The notes beneath the pieces are model-generated. The model had not been told where the DNA came from. It saw only the letters and a program-made list of their open reading frames with translations, and did no database searches. This document shows positions 1 through 8,246 of a stretch of DNA of 37,011 nt, in pieces. Position numbers and translations under genes: made by a program. The first letter of the stretch is position 1. Every line of letters begins with the position of its first letter. The stretch comes from Atopobacter phocae ATCC BAA-285 (GTDB lineage Bacteria > Bacillota > Bacilli > Lactobacillales > Aerococcaceae): NCBI RefSeq assembly GCF_000526675.1, contig NZ_JAGN01000012.1:1-37011 (forward strand), given 5' to 3'.

Positions 1-246
1 GTCATCAATCAAATGTTCGTCAATAATTTTCTTCTTAAAAACCTCAGAATAATTGTTATTGGTACCTTTTGATATTAAGGCCGAAGGCCCATGTAATCTA
101 TACTTATTAAGATACTTTCGAAAGTTTTTATCATTTAATTTTAAGCCATAATTTTCCTGTAATTCTACATAGGGTATTCCACTGATTAAATAGAGATCAA
201 TAAAATACATTAACTCATTAGCCGAATGACGTTTATTTTTACGCAT
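1..246 (-). CDS. IS3-family transposase orfA (helix-turn-helix), 3' truncated by window edge
   Basis: The first 82 codons of a transposase DNA-binding subunit begin with ATG at 246 and run off the window. The protein starts MRKNKRHSANEL and contains a helix-turn-helix-like stretch (about residues 13-50, with GIPYVELQENYGL followed by FRKYLNKYRLHG), as in IS3 OrfA proteins that bind the terminal repeats. OrfA is normally joined to the DDE catalytic OrfB by a programmed -1 frameshift; that part is not in view. A strong Shine-Dalgarno (AGGGGGAG, 253-260) lies 6 bases before the ATG and is part of a long hairpin described separately. Confidence 0.75.
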   Translation of the reverse strand, partial: MRKNKRHSANELMYFIDLYLISGIPYVELQENYGLKLNDKNFRKYLNKYRLHGPSALISKGTNNNYSEVFKKKIIDEHLIDD

Positions 247-251
247 GAAAA

Positions 252-300
252 ACTCCCCCTAAAATAGTTTTACTTTTTCAAGTGTCTACTTTAGGGGGAG
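252..300 (-). promoter_or_regulatory. IS-end stem-loop containing the transposase ribosome-binding site
   Basis: CTCCCCCTAAAATAG (253-267) can pair with CTACTTTAGGGGGAG (286-300), a 15-base stem with one mismatch and an 18-base loop. Read on the minus strand the promoter-proximal arm is part of the terminal repeat and the distal arm holds the transposase Shine-Dalgarno. A transcript entering from outside the element would fold the ribosome-binding site into the stem. A transcript starting inside the loop or arm would not. Function is inferred from the geometry. Confidence 0.6.
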
Positions 301-400
301 CATATCAATTCAATTCATCACTCGTTTTTTATTACTTTCACTTTCTCTTATTTTCAAAAAAGAATTGAAAGATGTACTACAATTCGAATTAGATTTAGCC

Positions 401-429
401 TTGTGAATCGCTTTCACATTAAGTATACT
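401..429 (+). promoter_or_regulatory. Sigma-A promoter of the ClC gene with a palindrome in the spacer
   Basis: TTGTGA (401-406), a 17-base spacer and TATACT (424-429) form a good vegetative promoter. Transcription would start near 436, which rules out a start codon at 434 and supports translation from ATG 455. An inverted repeat TGTGAA-TCGCT-TTCACA (402-418) occupies the -35 and spacer and is a plausible repressor or activator site. Confidence 0.6.
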
Positions 430-454
430 GATATTGAAGGAAAGAGGTGTCACT

Positions 455-1993
455 ATGTATAAAAATAAATCTCACCATTTATTTGATGCTATTCACCGTG
501 ATAAACATATTAGACGCCGTCTTGTCATTGAAGGAGTACTTGTTGGTATTGTTGCTGGAAGTGGAGCAGTTCTTTATCGGTATCTACTTTCTTATGCCGG
601 TGAATTCAGCCACTCACTTTACAGTAAACATACTGTTTCATCGATTGCAATAACCTTTACCATTCTCCTTTTGATGGGATGGATTGCGGGAACGTTATTA
701 AAACGCGCCCCATTAAGCAGCGGTAGCGGTATCCCACAAGTAACTGGAGAACTTCTTGGAGAAATGGATATGTCTCCTCGACCTGTTCTACTATCTAAAT
801 TTGTCGGTGGCTTGACGAGTATGATAGCCGGTCTATCACTAGGTCGTGAAGGTCCATCTATTCAAATTGGAGCCGTACTTGGTAAATGGGTAGCCAAACG
901 TTTAAATCTTGATTTAACAGAAGAACGCGTCCTGATAACAGCTGGAGCTAGCGCAGGATTATCGGCTGCATTCAATGCACCAATTGCTTCAACTTTATTT
1001 GTACTAGAAGAAGTTCATAAAAATTTAGCCCCACTCTTTTTAGTACCTGCTTTATTAGCTGGTATTACAGCGGACTATATTTCAAAAAATATATTCGGTT
1101 TAACGCCATCATTTGCCATTAAAATTAATCAAATGCTTCAACCGAAAGATTATATATGGCTCTTAGGACTTGGTGTATTAGCTGCTTTAGTTGGTTGTGC
1201 ATTTTCTAAAACACTTGTCTTTACGCAGTCAAAGATGAAACGTTTAACTCCCGATCCAAGAATACGTGTTATGTTAGGCTTCTTAATTGCCGGTATTATT
1301 GGCTATTTAGCAATCGATTTAACAGGAAGTGGTCATGAACTTATTTTTCATTTAATTGAACATCCTGTTGCTCTAAGTACACTTTTTCTTTTAATGATTG
1401 GTAAATTGCTTTATACCTCTATTTCATACGGCACTTCGGTACCTGGTGGTATTTTTCTTCCAGTACTTGTCATCGGCTGTTTAGCTGGTAGTTGGTTTTA
1501 CCAATCACTTCAATTATTTGGATTTGGACCGGAACAACAGCTGAATAATTTTGTTATCCTTGGAATGGTCGGTGTATTAACAGCAGTTGTGCGTTCTCCA
1601 CTAACCTCTATTGTTTTAGTTTCTGAAATGGTTGGTGATTTGCAACATATTTTAACCATTAGCTTAGTAGCTGCCATCGCCTATCTTGTTTCCGAAGCAT
1701 TACATGTTCCGCCAATTTATGAAACATTATATGAGAATATGAGGCCAACGACGATTCAACATCGTCCATCTGAAAAATTAATTATTAAACTTTCTGTCCC
1801 TCTCGTCAGCGAAATCGCTCATTTAACCGTACAAGAATTATCGTTACCCGCTGGTACATTAATTGTAGCAATTGAACGTAACGAAGTAGAAGTAGTTCCA
1901 AGTGGTACTACACAACTCAAACCATATGATGTTCTAACTATTGTGACAGATACCGAACACGTTAAGCATATTCGTGAACAATTTATTGGTTAA
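455..1993 (+). CDS. ClC-family chloride channel/H+-Cl- exchanger with C-terminal RCK_C-like domain
   Basis: A 512-residue membrane protein of the ClC family, which moves chloride across the cytoplasmic membrane, usually in exchange for protons. All three family anion-pathway motifs are visible: GSGIP (about residue 90), GREGP with the gating glutamate (about 130) and GIFLP (about 332). A VLEEVH segment near residue 180 offers the second, intracellular proton glutamate of exchangers, so an exchanger is more likely than a channel. After the hydrophobic core, the last ~70 residues (LSVPLVSEIAHLTVQELSL to the end) resemble a TrkA-C/RCK_C ligand-binding module. Start chosen at ATG 455 with Shine-Dalgarno AAAGAGGTG; a TTG at 434 in the same frame lies at the predicted transcription start. 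The gene is monocistronic, ending in a terminator. A role in acid or salt tolerance is inference. Confidence 0.9.
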   Translation: MYKNKSHHLFDAIHRDKHIRRRLVIEGVLVGIVAGSGAVLYRYLLSYAGEFSHSLYSKHTVSSIAITFTILLLMGWIAGTLLKRAPLSSGSGIPQVTGELLGEMDMSPRPVLLSKFVGGLTSMIAGLSLGREGPSIQIGAVLGKWVAKRLNLDLTEERVLITAGASAGLSAAFNAPIASTLFVLEEVHKNLAPLFLVPALLAGITADYISKNIFGLTPSFAIKINQMLQPKDYIWLLGLGVLAALVGCAFSKTLVFTQSKMKRLTPDPRIRVMLGFLIAGIIGYLAIDLTGSGHELIFHLIEHPVALSTLFLLMIGKLLYTSISYGTSVPGGIFLPVLVIGCLAGSWFYQSLQLFGFGPEQQLNNFVILGMVGVLTAVVRSPLTSIVLVSEMVGDLQHILTISLVAAIAYLVSEALHVPPIYETLYENMRPTTIQHRPSEKLIIKLSVPLVSEIAHLTVQELSLPAGTLIVAIERNEVEVVPSGTTQLKPYDVLTIVTDTEHVKHIREQFIG

Positions 1994-1999
1994 ACTCAA

Positions 2000-2037
2000 A
2001 ACAATCAACTGCCTCTTGTTGCGTTGATTGTTTTTTT
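2000..2037 (+). terminator. Rho-independent terminator after the ClC gene
   Basis: AACAATCAAC (2000-2009) pairs with GTTGATTGTT (2023-2032), followed by a run of T. It lies 6 bases after the stop codon and ends the single-gene transcript. Confidence 0.85.
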
Positions 2038-2230
2038 GTACATAAAATCACAAATTCCTTAATTTTTTTATTTTTAAAATAATAGACAATTTATTTAAAA
2101 GTATTTTGAATGATGCTAAAAATTAGACAGAAAATTTCCTCAAGTTATGTTACCATTAATACAATTCACTAAAATTTTAAGATAAAAGAGGCATGTACTT
2201 TAAACTCTTTATTATGAAAAGGAGCAGACA

Positions 2231-3652
2231 ATGAACGAACAAAAAAAAGGAATTAGTAAAACAGGATTGATTGCATTAGTTATCAGTTCGTCACTAGGTA
2301 GTGGAATTTTTGGTTTAACTGGTGATCTTGCTAAGCAAGCTGCACCCGGTCCAGCTATTTTTGCTTGGATTATCGTTAGTTTGGGCATTTTAATGCTCGT
2401 ATTATCATTAAACTATTTAGCTAATAAACGACCTGATTTAGACGGAGGCATGTTCAGTTATGCCGAAGAAACTTTTGGGCGATTAGGTGGATTTATTAGT
2501 GGCTGGGGATACTGGTTATGTTCTTGGTTGGGTAACGTTGCCTTTGCAACAATTATTATGAGTGCTATCGGTCATTTCTTTCCAATATTTGATGGTGGTC
2601 AAAATATCCCTTCTATTTTATTTGGAAGTATCCTTATTTGGACACTAACACTATTAGTTTCAAAAGGAGTAGAATCAGCTAGTTTCGTCAATATTGTAAT
2701 TACGATTTGCAAACTAGTACCATTATTCGTATTCATTATTATCATGATTATTTCCTTCAAAGTAGGTGTATTCACTGAATCATTTTTTGGACAGTTATCA
2801 GAGAATCTTTCAACACATTCATCATTGACTGTGAATGTAATGTTACAAATTAAAAATTCCATTATGATTTTAATGTGGGTATTTGTCGGAATTGAAGGAG
2901 CAAGTATGCTAGCAAACCGCGCTCAAAAGCGTTCTGATGCTCAACAAGCAACAATTATTGGGTTAATTGGGCTAATTTGTATTTATTTATTTGCATCTAT
3001 TTTACCTTACGGTGTTTTCACCCAAGATCAGTTAGCACAAATTGAACAACCAGCAGTTGCTCATATGATGAAGCTCATCGTAGGTAATTGGGGAGCTAAC
3101 TTAATCAATATTGGTTTAATTGTTTCTATTTTAGGAAGTTGGATTTCATGGACTATGTTACCAGCCGAAACAACTTTTTTAATGGCTCGTGATGGTTTAT
3201 TGCCTAAAAAATTTAGTAAATTAAATAAAAATAACGCACCGAGCTATTCATTATTCTTCACAGCAGCATTAACGAATTCTTTCTTACTAACGTTCCTAGT
3301 GACCGATTACGCCTATAAATTGGCTTATTCACTCGCTACAGCTGCTATATTAATTTGTTATTTGATGGTAAGTATTTATCAAATTCAATTTGCTTATGCT
3401 CAAGGTAATAAAAAGCAACTGACAATTGGTATAATAGCTACTTTATTCCAACTCATTGTTATTACATTAGCTGGTTTATCTTATGTTTTAATGTGTAGTA
3501 TTTCTTACATACCTGGTTTTTATTTCTATTACAAAGCAAGAAAAGAAAACGGCTATACCATTACTTCTCGTGAAAAAATAGCCATGACAGTTATTAGCTC
3601 AATTGCTTTACTTGCTATCTTCCTTTTAATAACTGGAGCTATTCATTTTTAA
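2231..3652 (+). CDS. APC-superfamily basic amino acid permease (arginine/ornithine or lysine antiporter type)
   Basis: A 473-residue polytopic permease with about 12 hydrophobic segments. The N-terminal SSSLGSGIFGL motif is the amine/carboxylate-binding loop of TM1 in amino acid-polyamine-organocation transporters. The LDGGMFSYAEETFG and GWGYWLCSWLGN stretches closely resemble the basic amino acid/polyamine antiporter subfamily (ArcD, arginine:ornithine and lysine exchangers). The exact substrate cannot be told from sequence, and no arginine deiminase or decarboxylase genes are adjacent. Start: ATG after AAAAGGAGCAGAC (Shine-Dalgarno AAGGAG). The 237 bases upstream are very AT-rich; I see no convincing -35/-10 pair beyond a TACAAT at 2160. 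The gene is head-on to replication and ends in its own terminator. Confidence 0.85.
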   Translation: MNEQKKGISKTGLIALVISSSLGSGIFGLTGDLAKQAAPGPAIFAWIIVSLGILMLVLSLNYLANKRPDLDGGMFSYAEETFGRLGGFISGWGYWLCSWLGNVAFATIIMSAIGHFFPIFDGGQNIPSILFGSILIWTLTLLVSKGVESASFVNIVITICKLVPLFVFIIIMIISFKVGVFTESFFGQLSENLSTHSSLTVNVMLQIKNSIMILMWVFVGIEGASMLANRAQKRSDAQQATIIGLIGLICIYLFASILPYGVFTQDQLAQIEQPAVAHMMKLIVGNWGANLINIGLIVSILGSWISWTMLPAETTFLMARDGLLPKKFSKLNKNNAPSYSLFFTAALTNSFLLTFLVTDYAYKLAYSLATAAILICYLMVSIYQIQFAYAQGNKKQLTIGIIATLFQLIVITLAGLSYVLMCSISYIPGFYFYYKARKENGYTITSREKIAMTVISSIALLAIFLLITGAIHF

Positions 3653-3674
3653 TTTTTATTAAAATTAATGCCTC

Positions 3675-3700
3675 AAAACGCCATAATGTGGCGTTTTTTT
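3675..3700 (+). terminator. Rho-independent terminator after the amino acid permease
   Basis: AAAACGCCA and TGGCGTTTT form a tight hairpin with a following T tract, 22 bases after the permease stop. Confidence 0.85.
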
Positions 3701-3714
3701 ATATTAAATGAGCT

Positions 3715-3753
3715 AAATCAAAAAGAGAGGGAGCCAAATGGCTTCCTCTCTTT
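3715..3753 (-). terminator. Rho-independent terminator of the nucleotidase transcript
   Basis: A 14-base stem, AAAGAGAGGGAGCC (3722-3735) with GGCTTCCTCTCTTT (3740-3753), one wobble, loop AAAT. On the minus strand it is followed by a T-rich tail reading towards 3715. It sits 50 bases past the nucleotidase stop and may also stop plus-strand readthrough. Confidence 0.8.
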
Positions 3754-3802
3754 CTATTATTCCTTTTTAAATAGGACATCATAATTCTTTTGAATAACCT
3801 AA

Positions 3803-6025
3803 TTATTCTGATTTACGTTTCTTTTGATAGATGTATGCACCTGCACCTACCGCAATTGCAATAATTCCAGCGAAAGCTAATTTACTTTCTCCTGTTTGTG
3901 GTAATGCTTGCGATGATTGAACTGGTGTTTGTTGTACTTTGTGGTTCATAGAAATAATCTTGTTTGAAGCATGTTGTTCAATGACATCTTTTTTAGGTGT
4001 TAATACTTCTGGTTGAATATCTTTTGGTAATGAAATTTCTGGTACGATATCATTATTTGAGTTAGAAGAATCTTGATCAGTTACTTCTGGTTGAGAAATT
4101 TTTGGTACATCAGTACTTGGTGCTGATTCTTTTGAATTTTGCATTGCTAAGAACTCTGCTTCATTCATTTGAATAACACGTTGATACGGAAATACGTCTT
4201 CATATTGCGTTAAATTGATTGTATAGAATGGATTCTCAATTGCTCGCATACGTTGTGACTCTTTTAAAATATCCATTACTACTTGATCAATTGATGGACC
4301 TTCTTCACGTTCGCCACCTAACATGTTGTAACCATCGCCACCGGCTGCTAAGAAGTCATTCGTTGCCATGTAATATGTCCGTTTCAAATCAACTGGTAAG
4401 AATTTTTTAGTTTCGCGATCATAGATTTGAACTTGTAAAACACGTTGACCTGGTTTTGATTCTTCAGGAACAGCATTTGATTTGTTCACATCATAAAATA
4501 CTTTAATTGAACGAGACACTTGTAAGAATCCACCATTCGCTGTTAATTGTACTTTACCTTTTTGATCTAAAACATTCTGTCCATCTTCTGCATGTTCAAC
4601 ATCAGCACGTAATGCATGTTCAAACATTGAGTATACTTGTTCTCCCGTTAAAGCGATTTGCGTAACTAAGTTACCAAATGGATTAACTTTAATTAAGTCA
4701 CCTTTTGTCACTTTTCCTGGTTGAATACTTTCTCGAATTCCTCCACCATTAACCATAGAGAAATCTGTTTTATTCTTAAATCCATCTTGTCCATAAATTA
4801 ATAATGTATCAGTTATAAGATTACCCAAGTTAGTTTCTTTTGAACGAACGTTTTCACGTTTTCCATCAAAGTAGAATTTATTATCATTGATTACAACTTC
4901 AGATGTTGCTTCTTCAAATGTTTTAGATGCTTCTTCAACTATTTGACTCACTTTTTCATCGCGTTTGTAATCTTTGAATGCATCTAGACCTAATAACTCA
5001 GCTTCATAATCTAACTTGCCGTCAACCATTTTACCAGTTACTAAACCAACGTGATTTAAATGCCCGCCTGATTGCACAACTGTTACATGTCCAAATTTTT
5101 GTCCATGTTCAATTGCTGTATGGCTATGTCCGTCAATCACTAACATAGAAGCTTCTGGAAACTGTTCGCTTAATGCGCGAGCTAATTCGTCACCTCTCCA
5201 TTTTGTTGGAGTAGTTGGATCAATCCCTAAGTGCCCAACAAAGATAAATTGATCGACTTTATCTTTTAAGTTTTTGACATTTTCGATAGCTATTGGAATA
5301 GGATCTTTAAATGTCACACCTTCGATATTTTTAGGATGTGTTTTAGTTGCTGTTTCAGGTGTAGTTAATCCGATAATACCGAATCGACGTCCTTTTTTGT
5401 TCACAATTGTATATGGTTCAAATGCTAATTTTTCATTAATAAATGTATTAGCAGATAAAATCGGGAATTTTAATTGCTCTTTATAACTTAGTGCTGTGTC
5501 TAAGCCAAAGTCAAATTCATGGTTCCCAACAGCCATCGCATCGTAGCCAAATTCATTCATTACTCTTGCCATATCTCTACCTTTGTTAATATTAGAAATT
5601 GGCAATCCTTGAAAAGCGTCTCCACCATCTAATAATAAAGTTGGTTTCTTTTGATCAATAAATGTCTTAAGCTGTGCTGTATCAATTGTTCGTTTGTCGC
5701 CTTTTAGACGGCCATGCATATCATTTGTATGAATTATGATGATGTCTTCTTGATTTGCATCTTTGTCTTCTTCTAAAGTTTTTATTGATGAATCAGTTTT
5801 ATCTACTCCATTTAAATCATCAGTTTTATTAGTAATAGAATTCGTTTGATCACTTACTCCATTACTTATTGTTTCAGTCGTTGAAACTGAATTGCTTGTT
5901 TCATCAGCAAAAATATTTGCTGACTCTGAAAATGTGCCTAGGCCCATTAATAAACTAAAGGTTAGAGCAAACGTCAATAGACGTTGTTGGATAGCTTGTA
6001 ATTTATATTGTTTCAAATGCTTCAC
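3803..6025 (-). CDS. LPXTG-anchored cell-surface 5'-nucleotidase / 2',3'-cyclic phosphodiesterase family protein
   Basis: A 740-residue exported enzyme of the UshA/CD73 family that dephosphorylates extracellular nucleotides to nucleosides. A signal peptide occupies about residues 1-41 (basic start, hydrophobic core, ANIFADE). A low-complexity Ser/Thr/Asp linker follows, then the metallophosphatase domain: HTNDMHG (99-105), DGGDAFQG, GNHEFDFG, VGHLG and DGHSHT supply the metal ligands. The C-terminal substrate domain has NGGGIRESI, NPFGN and NDFLAAGGDGY. A Pro/Ser-rich spacer leads to LPQTG (708-712), a hydrophobic helix and KKRK, the sortase sorting signal. Start is GTG at 6025 with GGAAG a few bases upstream. 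It lies 59 bases after pdp with no terminator between, so it is probably co-transcribed. Related surface nucleotidases make adenosine that dampens host immunity; whether this one does is unknown. Confidence 0.92.
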   Translation of the reverse strand: MKHLKQYKLQAIQQRLLTFALTFSLLMGLGTFSESANIFADETSNSVSTTETISNGVSDQTNSITNKTDDLNGVDKTDSSIKTLEEDKDANQEDIIIIHTNDMHGRLKGDKRTIDTAQLKTFIDQKKPTLLLDGGDAFQGLPISNINKGRDMARVMNEFGYDAMAVGNHEFDFGLDTALSYKEQLKFPILSANTFINEKLAFEPYTIVNKKGRRFGIIGLTTPETATKTHPKNIEGVTFKDPIPIAIENVKNLKDKVDQFIFVGHLGIDPTTPTKWRGDELARALSEQFPEASMLVIDGHSHTAIEHGQKFGHVTVVQSGGHLNHVGLVTGKMVDGKLDYEAELLGLDAFKDYKRDEKVSQIVEEASKTFEEATSEVVINDNKFYFDGKRENVRSKETNLGNLITDTLLIYGQDGFKNKTDFSMVNGGGIRESIQPGKVTKGDLIKVNPFGNLVTQIALTGEQVYSMFEHALRADVEHAEDGQNVLDQKGKVQLTANGGFLQVSRSIKVFYDVNKSNAVPEESKPGQRVLQVQIYDRETKKFLPVDLKRTYYMATNDFLAAGGDGYNMLGGEREEGPSIDQVVMDILKESQRMRAIENPFYTINLTQYEDVFPYQRVIQMNEAEFLAMQNSKESAPSTDVPKISQPEVTDQDSSNSNNDIVPEISLPKDIQPEVLTPKKDVIEQHASNKIISMNHKVQQTPVQSSQALPQTGESKLAFAGIIAIAVGAGAYIYQKKRKSE

Positions 6026-6084
6026 CTAGCTTCCTATTTTTTTAAACAATCAATTCATTGGTGCTAACTGAAACGAATTTATTT

Positions 6085-7383
6085 TTAGACAATAATTTGA
6101 TGAATTAATGTTGGCTTTTCACTGACGTCACCAATTTCGATACTGTCATATAAATCGGATTCAATTTCAGTTATGTCATCTTGGTTACTATAAATTGTGA
6201 CTAACGATTCTCCTTCTTTGACAGCATCCCCCACTTTCTTATTTAAGATAAAGCCAACTGCGTAATCAATTGGATCTTCTTTCTTCGCACGACCTGCACC
6301 TAGTTTCATTGCAGCTACCCCGATGTTTTCTGCAGCTAATCGAGTAACGTAACCACTTGTTTTAGCAGGCAATTCAATAACATGTTTAGTTTGAATCATT
6401 TGTTCTGGATGATCGACTGCTGAAACATCTCCGCCTTGATGTTCAACAAATTGACGGAATACTTCTAATGCATGTCCATTATTTATTTGTTCGATTAATA
6501 ATTCACGAGCTTCTTCTAAAGTCTCAGCTTTTTCAGCTAAAACAACCATTTGGCTACCTAAAGTTAGAACTAATTCTGTTAAATCTTCTGGTCCTTCACC
6601 TTTTAAAGTTTCAATCGCTTCTTTAACTTCTAATCCGTTACCGATTGCACGTCCTAAAGGTTGTGACATGTCACTTAAGACAGCCATTGTGTTACGACCA
6701 GCGCCTTTACCAATTTCTACCATTGTTTTTGCTAATTCACTAGCAGCTTGATCATCTTTCATGAATGCTCCGTCTCCAACTTTAACGTCTAAACAGATTG
6801 CATCACTACCAGAAGCAATTTTCTTACTCATAATTGAACTCGCAATTAATGGGATACTACTTACTGTTGATGTTACATCACGTAAGGCATAGATTTTTTT
6901 ATCTGCAGGGGTAATATTACCTGATTGGCCGATAATCGCAATTTTATGTTCGTTTACTAAATCAAAAAATTGTTCTTTAGAAATCTCAATATGGAATCCT
7001 GGAATAGATTCTAATTTATCAAGTGTTCCACCTGTATGTCCTAAACCACGTCCAGACATTTTTGCAACTGGAATATCTAAAGCAGCTACTAATGGTCCTA
7101 AGATTAAAGTAGTTGTATCACCTACACCACCTGTTGAGTGTTTATCCACTTTGATTCCTTTAATAGGTGATAAATCAATTTGATCACCTGAAGCAACCAT
7201 CGCTTTTGTTAAGGCTAATTGTTCTTCTTCATTCATTCCATTAATATAAATAGCCATTAACATTGCACTCATTTGGTAGTCAGCTACAACACCATTTGTA
7301 TAATTTTCTACTAGCCAATTAATTTCTTCAGTTGTTAAAACTTGTCCATCTCTTTTTTTTGCAATTAAATCAACTGTTCTCAT
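6085..7383 (-). CDS. pdp: Pyrimidine-nucleoside phosphorylase
   Basis: A 432-residue cytosolic enzyme that splits uridine, deoxyuridine and thymidine with phosphate to the free base and (deoxy)ribose-1-phosphate. The phosphate/nucleoside site KHSTGGVGD (81-89) and the family signature [16 protein letters not shown] (110-125) are intact, as is the C-terminal alpha/beta domain with the glycine-rich [17 protein letters not shown] stretch. Length is normal for the Firmicute pyrimidine-nucleoside phosphorylase (broad specificity) as opposed to the thymidine-only enzyme. It lies 19 bases after deoC; the product deoxyribose-1-phosphate, after conversion to the 5-phosphate by a mutase not encoded here, is the DeoC substrate. 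Confidence 0.93.
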   Translation of the reverse strand: MRTVDLIAKKRDGQVLTTEEINWLVENYTNGVVADYQMSAMLMAIYINGMNEEEQLALTKAMVASGDQIDLSPIKGIKVDKHSTGGVGDTTTLILGPLVAALDIPVAKMSGRGLGHTGGTLDKLESIPGFHIEISKEQFFDLVNEHKIAIIGQSGNITPADKKIYALRDVTSTVSSIPLIASSIMSKKIASGSDAICLDVKVGDGAFMKDDQAASELAKTMVEIGKGAGRNTMAVLSDMSQPLGRAIGNGLEVKEAIETLKGEGPEDLTELVLTLGSQMVVLAEKAETLEEARELLIEQINNGHALEVFRQFVEHQGGDVSAVDHPEQMIQTKHVIELPAKTSGYVTRLAAENIGVAAMKLGAGRAKKEDPIDYAVGFILNKKVGDAVKEGESLVTIYSNQDDITEIESDLYDSIEIGDVSEKPTLIHQIIV

Positions 7384-7402
7384 AATATTTAGCCTTCCCT
7401 TC

Positions 7403-8059
7403 TTATAATTTTAAAGCATCTTGAACGATTTGTACACCAGCACTTGCACCAATTATTGTTGCGCCTGCTTCAATCATTATTTTTGTGTCTTCTAGTGTTC
7501 GAACACCACCTGAAGCTTTCACTTCCATTTCGGCTGGAATAGATGATTTCATTAAACGAACTGCTTCGACTGTTGCACCACCTGTAGAAAATCCTGTCGA
7601 TGTTTTAACAAATTGAGCGCCAGCACGCACAGAACATTTTGATGTTTCAATAATTTCTTCGTCTGTTAATAAACTTGTTTCTAAAATAACTTTTACTAAC
7701 GTACCATTAGCTGCTTCTACGACTGCTTTGATATCTTTTTCAACTATATCGAAACGACCGTCTTTAGCTGCACCAATATTAATAACCATATCAATTTCTT
7801 GTGCACCATTTTTAATTGCATCTTTTGTTTCAAAAGCTTTTACTTCACTTGTATTAGCACCTAGAGGGAAACCAATTACTGTACATACTAATACATCAGT
7901 ATCTTTTAACGATTGAGCGGCATGATTCACCCAGTAAGGATTTACACATACACTCTTAAATCCATATTCTTTTGCTTCTTCTAATAATTTATCGATTTGT
8001 TTGTGAGTTGTTTCAGGTTTTAATGCTGTATGATCAATATATTTTGCGTAATTTACCAT
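7403..8059 (-). CDS. deoC: Deoxyribose-phosphate aldolase
   Basis: A 218-residue class I aldolase that cleaves 2-deoxyribose-5-phosphate to acetaldehyde and glyceraldehyde-3-phosphate. The Schiff-base lysine is K152 in [14 protein letters not shown]. The proton-relay lysine K181 lies in VKASGGVR, and the active-site aspartate D90 in EIDMVINIG. Length is typical of the short Gram-positive DeoC. First gene of the unit: ATG preceded by AGAGGG on the minus strand, with an extended -10 promoter and two palindromes upstream. It provides the route from DNA-derived sugars into glycolysis. Confidence 0.95.
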   Translation of the reverse strand: MVNYAKYIDHTALKPETTHKQIDKLLEEAKEYGFKSVCVNPYWVNHAAQSLKDTDVLVCTVIGFPLGANTSEVKAFETKDAIKNGAQEIDMVINIGAAKDGRFDIVEKDIKAVVEAANGTLVKVILETSLLTDEEIIETSKCSVRAGAQFVKTSTGFSTGGATVEAVRLMKSSIPAEMEVKASGGVRTLEDTKIMIEAGATIIGASAGVQIVQDALKL

Positions 8060-8093
8060 ATAATCCCTCTTTCATTTATATTTTGTTTAGATA

Positions 8094-8149
8094 TAATCAA
8101 AAAAATGATTAAATTCTGTCATAATTATAGCACATTTTTTTGAATGTGC
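8094..8149 (-). promoter_or_regulatory. Extended -10 promoter and paired palindromes upstream of deoC
   Basis: The minus strand reads TGCTATAAT at 8132-8124, a perfect extended -10. No good -35 is visible, as is usual for such promoters. A palindrome GCACATT-N6-AATGTGC (8130-8149) touches the upstream edge of the -10. A second, TAATCA-N6-TGATTA (8094-8111), lies downstream in the leader. Their centres are 37 bases apart. They are candidate operators for a deoxynucleoside-responsive regulator, which is not encoded in the window. Confidence 0.55.
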
Positions 8150-8211
8150 TTACTTTTTTATTAGTTTTAATGATATTTTTATTCTTTGTTTTTTTCCAAA
8201 CATTTTTGTAT

Positions 8212-8246
8212 ATGAAAAACAGACCGGCTAAATAGCCGATCTGTTT
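8212..8246 (-). terminator. Rho-independent terminator of the mnmE-mnmG-rsmG transcript
   Basis: AAACAGACCGGCTA (8217-8230) pairs with TAGCCGATCTGTTT (8233-8246), one mismatch. On the minus strand a T run follows. The hairpin overlaps the rsmG stop codon. Confidence 0.85.

Larger units (their letters stand above)
1..302 (-). mobile_element. IS3-family insertion sequence, 5' end (partial)
   Basis: The end of an insertion sequence that continues beyond base 1. Read on the minus strand the element opens with TGCTCCCCCTAAAGTAGACA, with the 5'-TG terminus and CCCC-TAAA-GTAGACA layout typical of IS3-family (IS150-like) inverted repeats. It then carries the transposase orfA. The outer boundary is placed at 302, where the plus strand reads CA. 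The other end, orfB and the target duplication lie outside the window, so completeness cannot be judged. Family assignment rests on the repeat and on the orfA helix-turn-helix protein. Confidence 0.75.

Noticed and set aside
434-454. TTG start for the ClC gene
   Set aside because: It sits at the predicted transcription start and has no ribosome-binding site; ATG 455 has one.
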